From the NCBI GenBank assembly GCA_963790075.1, contig CAWBNG010000004.1, forward strand, positions 62,001 through 126,000: a stretch of DNA of 64,000 nt. The letters are read 5' to 3'. The stretch is from CAYOUV01 sp963790075. Lineage in GTDB: Bacteria; Chloroflexota; Anaerolineae; Anaerolineales; Villigracilaceae. Shown here in pieces: positions 59,003 through 64,000 of the stretch. Within the stretch, counting starts at the first letter, position 1, and the number at the start of each line of letters is the position of its first letter. The translations under genes were made by a program, and so were the position numbers. The notes under the pieces were generated by a model. That model ran no database searches. It had not been told where the DNA came from and saw nothing but the letters and a program-made list of their open reading frames with translations.

Positions 59003-59596
59003 TTATTTCCCCTCACCGGGAGGAATGCCGTTGTCAGGCGCTGAGGGCGTGGGGCTGTTTTTGTCGAATGCGGGCGGGGTGAGATTCTGTATGTCGAGCT
59101 GCGCCGGTGCTTCAGGGCCCTTATCCGATTTTTCACAAAGGAACAGCCCGCGGTTGCCGCCGTAGTGATATTCATAGTTAATCCCATCGGCCTGAAGGAC
59201 GATCAAACTGCCATCTTTAGGGACCTGAATGTAGGCCATACCTGGCTGGGGACAGCCCAGGCTGGCATCCGGCCAGACGACATTTTTAGCCTCCACCAGA
59301 CTGATTTGCGTGATCGAAATGGACAGGCGCTGGGCCAAATCTTGCTTGGCTTGCTCGATCAGCCGCTGCAGACCGGGATCCGCGGGGCTTGAGATAGTAG
59401 GGGGCATGTTCGTATCATCCTTCTGGTTGGCTTGCTTGGGAACTGAGGTTTGGGCCGGATCCGAATTCCCGACGCTGGATGTCCCAGCTGGGAGGGCGGG
59501 TGCTGTTTGCATGTCGGAGGCGATCATCTGGTTGCAGCCTCCTAATAGCCATATCCAGCTCAAGATCAGAGCAATTTTGAACCAAGTAGTGTTCAT
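59003..59596 (-). CDS. Lipoprotein of unknown function
   Basis: A 197-aa exported lipoprotein with lipobox LLGGC (Cys near 21), a P/S/T-rich linker, and a compact domain at about 75-165. That domain includes LIEQAKQDLAQRLSISITQISLVEAKNVVWPDASLGCPQPGMAYIQV and YEYHYGGNRGLFLCE. I recall this Cys-paired pattern from uncharacterised proteins of Chloroflexota and cyanobacteria. ATG 59596 follows AGAGGTAAGT; GTG 59599 is an alternative. P-rich C-terminus. Monocistronic, with the palindromic terminator beyond the stop. Confidence 0.8.
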   Translation of the reverse strand: MNTTWFKIALILSWIWLLGGCNQMIASDMQTAPALPAGTSSVGNSDPAQTSVPKQANQKDDTNMPPTISSPADPGLQRLIEQAKQDLAQRLSISITQISLVEAKNVVWPDASLGCPQPGMAYIQVPKDGSLIVLQADGINYEYHYGGNRGLFLCEKSDKGPEAPAQLDIQNLTPPAFDKNSPTPSAPDNGIPPGEGK

Positions 59597-59821
59597 CACT
59601 TACCTCTTCTAGTCATGCCAGCGTTTACACAAATATACCTGCTATTTAGACGCTAGCGCTCTCGAATAAGTTCCTGTACATTCCGCATTGTAGCAGGTTG
59701 CAGTTTTCCCCGGATGCGTTTCTTATACAATGCCAACTTTTAATTTTCTCTTTTCTTATACTTGGGAAGTACCATTATCACACTTCAATCGAAAACTGAA
59801 TGGTGAAAAGGAGTAACCGAG

Positions 59822-60214
59822 ATGACTTACTATATTCAAACTTCCCCCCGTCACATGTTTCGCCGCTGGATGTCCACTGATCAGACCCCTGAGGCGGATC
59901 AAGATCTGCCAGTCAACGTCCGCGAAGAGGACAACGGCTATACTTTGACTGCCGTGGTTCCCGGCTTGAAAGCCGACGACCTGAATATCCAGGTGCTCGA
60001 CGGTGTTGTCCGCATCGAAGGCGAGTACAAGCTGGACGACGGTGATTACATGCTGGCCGAACTGCCCAACGGCAAATTCCGCCGCACACTGCGCATGCCG
60101 GCTTCTGTTGAAGCCGACAAAGTCGAGGCCAAGATCAAAGACGGTGTGCTGATCCTGCGTCTGCCTAAGGCCGAATCGGCACTGCCCAAGAAGATCAAAG
60201 TTAACGTCAAATAA
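59822..60214 (+). CDS. Small heat-shock protein (Hsp20/alpha-crystallin family)
   Basis: A 130-aa holdase chaperone. The alpha-crystallin domain spans about 35-125 (VNVREEDNGYTLTAVVPGLKADDLNIQVLDGVVRIEGE). The conserved GVLxLxLPK end appears as DGVLILRLPKAE, followed by KKIKVNVK. AAAAGGAG lies at a good distance. No CIRCE element (TTAGCACTC) or other known heat-shock operator is visible upstream. A GC-rich hairpin follows at 60240. Confidence 0.93.
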   Translation: MTYYIQTSPRHMFRRWMSTDQTPEADQDLPVNVREEDNGYTLTAVVPGLKADDLNIQVLDGVVRIEGEYKLDDGDYMLAELPNGKFRRTLRMPASVEADKVEAKIKDGVLILRLPKAESALPKKIKVNVK

Positions 60215-60239
60215 CGCCTCACAACCCCCTCTCCACCAC

Positions 60240-60264
60240 GAAGCCCGCCACACCGGCGGGCTTC
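60240..60264 (+). terminator. Hairpin after hsp20
   Basis: GAAGCCCGCC / GGCGGGCTTC, 10-bp perfect stem, loop ACACC. No T-run follows. A TATAAT (60272-60277) just after it may serve the next gene. Confidence 0.65.
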
Positions 60265-60309
60265 TGCGCGTTATAATGGGGAAAATCGACCTTTAATGGA
60301 GCGTGTCCC

Positions 60310-61329
60310 TTGCGACAAAAATCTACGATCTTTTTGAGCCTTATTCTTATTCTGGCAGTTCTCCTGAGCGGCTGCAGCCTGGGCGGAACATCCACGCCAG
60401 CCGCGCCTGAGGCGACGGATACACCCACCTCTGCGCCTGTCTCGACTCCCACCCCTGTCACCCCGCTGGCGGTGCTGGTCATCCCGACCGACCTCGATCA
60501 GCAGACCTCGAACCTGTACCAGAAGACCGTCTATGACCTGGCTCAGCAGTCCGGTTATCGCTTCCAGGTACTCAATTCGTTGACCCCGGCAGACCTCGAT
60601 CCGGGTCTGAAAGTAGCCATTGTCCTGCCTCCTGATCCCGGCCTCAAGGAGTTGGCTGCCGCCGCGCCGCAGGCGCAATTCCTGGCCGTCAATATTCCGG
60701 ATGTACAGCCGGGTGGCAACCTCAGCGTGCTGGCCCAGAACACCCGCATCGATATTACCGCCTTTCTGGCTGGCTACATGGCTGCCTTGACCACCGACGA
60801 TTACCGTACCGGTATTATCATTCCGCGCGATGACCAGGATGGGCAAAATGCTTACACAGCCTTCACTAACGGCCAGCAATATTATTGTGGGGTCTGCAAT
60901 CCAACCACGCCGCCCTGGGAGAGTTATCCCCTGGTGCAGGATATCCCTTCCGATGCCAAATCGAGCGAATATGGCGCTTATGCCGATATCCTCATCCGGC
61001 ACAAGGTGTTTACCATATTCGTCTACCCCAGCCTGGGAACGGCTGATTTGATCGATTACCTGGGCACAGCCGGCATCCTGGTCATCGGGACCAAGACCCC
61101 GGACAAGCAGTGGAGCAACTGGATTGTGACCATCCAGCCTGACATCATCCAAGCCATCCAGAGCGCCTGGCCGGATCTGGCGGCGGGGAACGGCGGCAAG
61201 ACGGTCAACTCGCCGTTGACCTTAGCGGACGTCAATTCCGACCTGCTCACGCCCGGCAAACAACGTCTGGCGCAGCAGGTGCTGGACGACTTGCTGAGCG
61301 GTACGATCTCGACTGGCGTGAATCCTTAA
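60310..61329 (+). CDS. BMP-type substrate-binding lipoprotein
   Basis: A 339-aa lipoprotein (lipobox LLSGC, Cys near 22, then a T/P-rich linker) with a periplasmic-binding-protein type I-like fold. Motifs are DLDQQTSNLYQKTVYDLAQQSGYRFQVLNS, FLAVNIPDVQPGGNLSVLA, ITAFLAGYMAALTTDDYRTGIIIPRD and the C-terminal GTKTPDKQWSNWIVTIQPDI. These fit the basic-membrane-protein (PnrA/Med) family that binds nucleosides or similar. TTG 60310 is chosen by position of GGAG and the signal peptide. No ABC permease genes are adjacent, so it may be a sensor or orphan receptor. Confidence 0.75.
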   Translation: MRQKSTIFLSLILILAVLLSGCSLGGTSTPAAPEATDTPTSAPVSTPTPVTPLAVLVIPTDLDQQTSNLYQKTVYDLAQQSGYRFQVLNSLTPADLDPGLKVAIVLPPDPGLKELAAAAPQAQFLAVNIPDVQPGGNLSVLAQNTRIDITAFLAGYMAALTTDDYRTGIIIPRDDQDGQNAYTAFTNGQQYYCGVCNPTTPPWESYPLVQDIPSDAKSSEYGAYADILIRHKVFTIFVYPSLGTADLIDYLGTAGILVIGTKTPDKQWSNWIVTIQPDIIQAIQSAWPDLAAGNGGKTVNSPLTLADVNSDLLTPGKQRLAQQVLDDLLSGTISTGVNP

Positions 61330-61346
61330 AGTAACATTAATTGCTC

Positions 61347-61376
61347 TTGACATTTTTGAAATAGCTGTGATAAACT
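61347..61376 (+). promoter_or_regulatory. Promoter of the GNAT leader
   Basis: TTGACA (61347-61352), 18-nt spacer, TAAACT (61371-61376). Transcription would start near 61383, upstream of a 32-aa ORF, two terminators, a 13-aa ORF and three GNAT genes. Confidence 0.75.
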
Positions 61377-61414
61377 ACCGCCGCTAAAATTCTATGAAAG
61401 GAGACGCACAAAAA

Positions 61415-61513
61415 ATGGCAATTAAATCCCTCTACATCATCTGCTGCTCGTGCACCGCTGATTTCGGCGGTGGAGTTGCTATGCCTTCTTGGAGTGCGCC
61501 TATTGACCGGTAA
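61415..61513 (+). CDS. 32-aa leader peptide
   Basis: A short ORF beginning MAIKSLYIICCSCTADFGGG and ending ...SAPIDR. It has a strong ribosome site, AAAGGAG (61397-61403), directly after the promoter. It stops 21 nt before the left arm of the first terminator, so ribosome movement on it could influence folding. An in-frame ATG at 61394 would overlap the ribosome site. Unlike random short ORFs, its SD and position are convincing; it is probably a regulatory leader, though a functional Cys-rich peptide is possible. Confidence 0.6.
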   Translation: MAIKSLYIICCSCTADFGGGVAMPSWSAPIDR

Positions 61514-61534
61514 GTTATACGCATAAGCGTTTTG

Positions 61535-61571
61535 CGGCCACGGTGCACCCCGCCCGTGGCCGTTTTGTTTT
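61535..61571 (+). terminator. Leader terminator 1
   Basis: CGGCCACGG / CCGTGGCCG (9 bp, 61535-61543 and 61554-61562) followed by TTTTGTTTT. Its right arm is identical to a 9-mer in the right arm of terminator 2, and can also pair with the left arm of terminator 2. Confidence 0.85.
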
Positions 61572-61589
61572 ACCCAGGAATCCCTGTGT

Positions 61590-61626
61590 AATCGGCCGCG
61601 GACCAGCACCGTGGCCGATTCTTTTT
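61590..61626 (+). terminator. Leader terminator 2
   Basis: AATCGGCCGCGG / CCGTGGCCGATT (12 bp, one G-U, loop ACCAGCA) followed by CTTTTT. It stands between the first leader peptide and the 13-aa peptide, so GNAT transcription from the upstream promoter must pass both terminators. Confidence 0.88.
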
Positions 61627-61649
61627 AAGATATTGAAAGGAAAACAGCT

Positions 61650-61691
61650 ATGACATACACAATCTTCTTGATAACCAGTTGTCTCGCCTGA
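61650..61691 (+). CDS. 13-aa leader peptide
   Basis: MTYTIFLITSCLA, TGA. GAAAGGA (61635-61641) is well placed, right after terminator 2 and 92 nt before the first GNAT gene. The core TIFLITS resembles the SIFVIS arrest motif of ErmC-type macrolide-responsive leader peptides (from memory). Small overlapping stem-loops (GACCG/CGGTC, TTTCG/CGAAA, 61685-61713) follow. Inferred to be a translated regulatory leader. Confidence 0.5.
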   Translation: MTYTIFLITSCLA

Positions 61692-61783
61692 CCGTTTCGT
61701 GCGGTCGAAAGGCAAATGTATTGACGAGCAATTTTATGATTGGCCGAATACGGCTAATCCCCCGAAACCTATCGGAGGCAACC

Positions 61784-62356
61784 ATGTACGACATGCAAAT
61801 CCAGCTGTTCGATGGACAGCGGATCCGTCTAACTGAAATCGATTATGACAAGGATTACGAAATCGAATCGCGCTGGACTCATGATTCCGAGTTCATGCGT
61901 CTGCTCGAGTTCGGACCTGCTTACCCGCTTTCACCTGCCCAGATCAAGAAACGCTATGAAGCGCTTGAGAAGCAGGTTCGGGAAGAGAAGAATCTGTTCC
62001 CCTTCCGCATCCGCGTGCGCGAAGACGACCGCCTGATTGGTCTGGCCAGTATTGAATGGATTGAATGGACCAATGGCAACGGTTTCCTGAAGTTGGGAAT
62101 CGGCTCGGCGCAAGATCGCAGCCAGGGTTTGGGAGCCGAGACGTTGCAAATACTGCTGCGTTACGCCTTTGACGAATTGAACCTGTTTCGCCTGACAGCC
62201 ATGGTGCAGGAGTATAACCAGGCCGCCATTGCGTTGTTGCACAAGGCCGGTTTCATGGAAGAGGTTCGCCGGCGCCAATGCCTGCTGCGTGACGGCCGCC
62301 GTTGGGACCTGATCAATTTTGGCTTGCTGCAATCTGAATGGCAGGAGCAGTCATGA
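61784..62356 (+). CDS. GNAT N-acetyltransferase (RimJ/RimL-like), first of three
   Basis: A 190-aa GNAT of the RimJ/RimL acetyltransferase_3 group. Family features: IRLTEIDYDKDYEIESRWTHDSEFMRL, IGLASIEWIEW, the acetyl-CoA P-loop region QDRSQGLGAETLQILLRYAFDELNLFRL, and NQAAIALLHKAGFMEEV. CGGAGG (61773-61778) fixes ATG 61784; the frame opens earlier at 61679 without support. The gene is controlled through a long leader with two peptides and terminators. Substrate may be a ribosomal protein, a tRNA-linked residue or an antibiotic. Confidence 0.88.
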   Translation: MYDMQIQLFDGQRIRLTEIDYDKDYEIESRWTHDSEFMRLLEFGPAYPLSPAQIKKRYEALEKQVREEKNLFPFRIRVREDDRLIGLASIEWIEWTNGNGFLKLGIGSAQDRSQGLGAETLQILLRYAFDELNLFRLTAMVQEYNQAAIALLHKAGFMEEVRRRQCLLRDGRRWDLINFGLLQSEWQEQS

Positions 62357-62919
62357 ACAGCGCTCTCTACACCGGAAAACTGGTCCACCTGACAGCTGTC
62401 GATCCTGAAACCTATGCAGCTTCGATGGTCAAATGGCGGCGGGACAGCGAATTCTTGCGCTTGATGGATAGCGATCCCGCACGCCATTTCTCGGCCAAGG
62501 AAATGAAGGAGTGGGCAGAGAAACAACAAGAGAAAGACCCGCCGGCCAGCTACTGGTTCCTGATTCGCAAGCTGGATCAGGATCAGATCATCGGTGACAT
62601 TGGCCTGTTCGAGGTCAGCTGGCCGGCGGGCGACAGTTTCGTCGGGATTGGCATCGGAGAGCGGGACTTGTGGGGCAATGGCTACGGCACGGATGCAATG
62701 AACGTCATCCTGCGCTATGCCTTCACTGAGTTATGCCTGCACCGAGTCTCGCTCAATGTCTTCGAATACAACCCGCGCGGACTGCGCTCCTACCAAAAGT
62801 GCGGGTTCCGTGAAGAAGGTCGAATGCGCCAGTATCTGCATCGCGACGGCCGCCGCTGGGACCTGATTTTCATGGGCCTCCTGCGGGAAGAATGGCAAAA
62901 GCTCAATCCGGAATCGTGA
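62353..62919 (+). CDS. GNAT N-acetyltransferase (RimJ/RimL-like), second of three
   Basis: A 188-aa paralogue of the preceding gene, with VHLTAVDPETYAASMVKWRRDSEFLRLMDSDPARHF, IIGDIGLFEVSW, ERDLWGNGYGTDAMNVILRYAFTELCLHRV and NPRGLRSYQKCGFREEGRMRQYL. The ATG overlaps the upstream stop by 4 nt. The close resemblance of the two ends (LLRDGRRWDLI... and LHRDGRRWDLI...) indicates tandem duplication. Substrate unknown. Confidence 0.9.
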   Translation: MNSALYTGKLVHLTAVDPETYAASMVKWRRDSEFLRLMDSDPARHFSAKEMKEWAEKQQEKDPPASYWFLIRKLDQDQIIGDIGLFEVSWPAGDSFVGIGIGERDLWGNGYGTDAMNVILRYAFTELCLHRVSLNVFEYNPRGLRSYQKCGFREEGRMRQYLHRDGRRWDLIFMGLLREEWQKLNPES

Positions 62920-62971
62920 TGGCGTGGAACATCTCGAAAAAGATGGCACCATGTCATCAAAGGAAAATAAA

Positions 62972-63988
62972 ATGTCTACACCACAAGCAACGAAAATCAG
63001 CAACCTTTCTGATGCGCCGCAAATCCCAGGCCTGACCTTTCGCGCCTTTCGGGGTGAAGAAGACTATCCCCACATGCTGGCTGTCATTGAAGGCAGCAAG
63101 GATGCCGACGGCGTAGAACGTTCCACGACAGTCGAGGAAATCGCCAACACCTATCGTCACCTGACCAACTGCGACCCCTACCAGGATATGCTTTTCGCCG
63201 AGATCAACGGTGAAGTGGTGGCTTACAGCCGCTTTTTCTGGGAGCAGGAACAAGACGGTAAACGCATCTATACCATCTTCGGTTTCATGTTGCCCGCCTG
63301 GCGGCGCAAGGGGATTGGCAGCGCCATGCTGGGTTACGGCGAAGGCCGTCTGCGCCAAATTGCTGCTGATCATCCCCATGATGGACCACGTTTCTTTCAG
63401 TCATGGGCGCAGAAAACCGAACTGGGCGTCATTGCCTTGTTGGAAGGGCAAAGCTATAAGCCGGTGCGCTGGAACTTCGAAATGGTGCGCGATCTCTCCG
63501 ATCCCTTCCCGGAAGCGCCCATGCCGCCGGGGCTCGAAGTGCGCCCCACAAAGCCCGAGCACGTCCGCGCTGTCTGGGAAGCGGCCAGTGAAGCTTTCCA
63601 GGATCACTGGGGTTATGTCCCGCCCACCGAAGAGAATTTCCAGGAATGGAAGGAAGATCCGACTTTCAATCCCGGCCTGTGGAAAATCGCCTGGGACGGC
63701 GACCAGGTTGCCGGGATGGTGCAGAATTTCGTCAAACAGAATGAAAACGATGAGTATGAACGCCAGCGCGGTTACACCGAAGGGATCTGCGTGCGCCGGC
63801 CGTGGCGCAAGCGCGGCCTGGCCCGTTCGTTGATCGTCCAGAGCATGCAAATGTTCAAAGGGATGGGTATGACCGAAACCGCTCTGGGGGTGGACACGCA
63901 GAACCTGAGCGGGGCGCTTAACTTGTACCAAGGCGTCGGTTACCGGCAGGTCAAGACCTTTTTAATCTACCGCAAACTGATGGAATAA
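62972..63988 (+). CDS. Double-domain GNAT acetyltransferase
   Basis: A 338-aa protein with two GNAT folds. The first (about 15-165) has GFMLPAWRRKGIGSAMLGYGEGRL. The second (about 185-335) has GLEVRPTKPEHVRAVWEAASEAFQDHWGYVPP and the acetyl-CoA motif CVRRPWRKRGLARSLIVQSMQMF. It resembles MshD/mycothiol-synthase-like two-domain enzymes, but that role would be unusual here. ATG 62972 is chosen since AAAGGA is 7 nt upstream; GTG 62924 and ATG 62951 are alternatives. Last complete gene of the window, in the GNAT operon. Confidence 0.88.
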   Translation: MSTPQATKISNLSDAPQIPGLTFRAFRGEEDYPHMLAVIEGSKDADGVERSTTVEEIANTYRHLTNCDPYQDMLFAEINGEVVAYSRFFWEQEQDGKRIYTIFGFMLPAWRRKGIGSAMLGYGEGRLRQIAADHPHDGPRFFQSWAQKTELGVIALLEGQSYKPVRWNFEMVRDLSDPFPEAPMPPGLEVRPTKPEHVRAVWEAASEAFQDHWGYVPPTEENFQEWKEDPTFNPGLWKIAWDGDQVAGMVQNFVKQNENDEYERQRGYTEGICVRRPWRKRGLARSLIVQSMQMFKGMGMTETALGVDTQNLSGALNLYQGVGYRQVKTFLIYRKLME

Positions 63989-64000
63989 GCATCCAACCTG

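Overview
The window looks like a chromosomal segment of an anaerobic, heterotrophic member of the Chloroflexota (Anaerolineae-like). This is inferred from the gene mix: GAF/PAS histidine kinases, long P/T-rich lipoproteins, a LutABC-type lactate module, ferredoxins, a menaquinone methyltransferase, an M29 aminopeptidase, a Rph-like phosphotransferase and large secreted proteases. No rRNA or single-copy marker confirms it. The flanks are GC-rich; the middle, about 24.6-47 kb, is visibly more AT-rich and patchy.

Left core (0-24.5 kb). An alpha/beta hydrolase and a membrane-anchored HTH regulator are followed by a phospholipase D / VTT membrane protein / glycosyltransferase operon, a carbonic-anhydrase-like protein with an altered motif, and a HAD phosphatase. 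Next comes a threonine synthase - histidine kinase - MBL-fold - asparaginase operon closed by a terminator, then nth and a YbaK-type deacylase. After these lie a methyltransferase and menG, an M29 aminopeptidase, a rhodanese/UPF0316 pair, glycogen phosphorylase, and a lactate-utilisation operon (lutA, a membrane protein, a lutB-lutC fusion).

Accessory region (24.5-45.8 kb). A tRNA-Glu(CTC) gene is followed by five degenerate copies of a 47-48 bp repeat (26127, 37091, 37923, 40693, 45702). Each copy carries an anticodon-loop-like CCCTCTCAA and a tRNA-3'-end-like CCCTTGGGGGCA, and nearly all are followed by a hairpin. The repeats divide the region into modules: (1) a sterol-type glucosyltransferase; (2) an IS630 remnant plus an 11 kb surface-protein and two-component cluster; (3) HigBA; (4) DUF6429, a broken pRiA4b-ORF3-like gene and an AbrB/PIN toxin-antitoxin pair; (5) three TPR proteins. 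It reads as an island built by repeated insertion at the tRNA-Glu 3' end. No integrase is visible.

Right core (45.9-64 kb). A secreted protein with a 333-bp internal duplication, an HTH/ferredoxin protein, a 5-alpha-reductase-like / 3-beta-HSD-like pair, a ferredoxin, a rifampicin-phosphotransferase-like enzyme, a secreted trypsin-like and a secreted subtilisin-like protease, a lipoprotein, Hsp20 and a BMP-type lipoprotein follow. The window ends with three GNAT acetyltransferase genes behind an elaborate leader: promoter, 32-aa ORF, two terminators with interchangeable arms, then a 13-aa ORF. The tRNA-anchored repeat array and this GNAT leader are the two most interesting structures.
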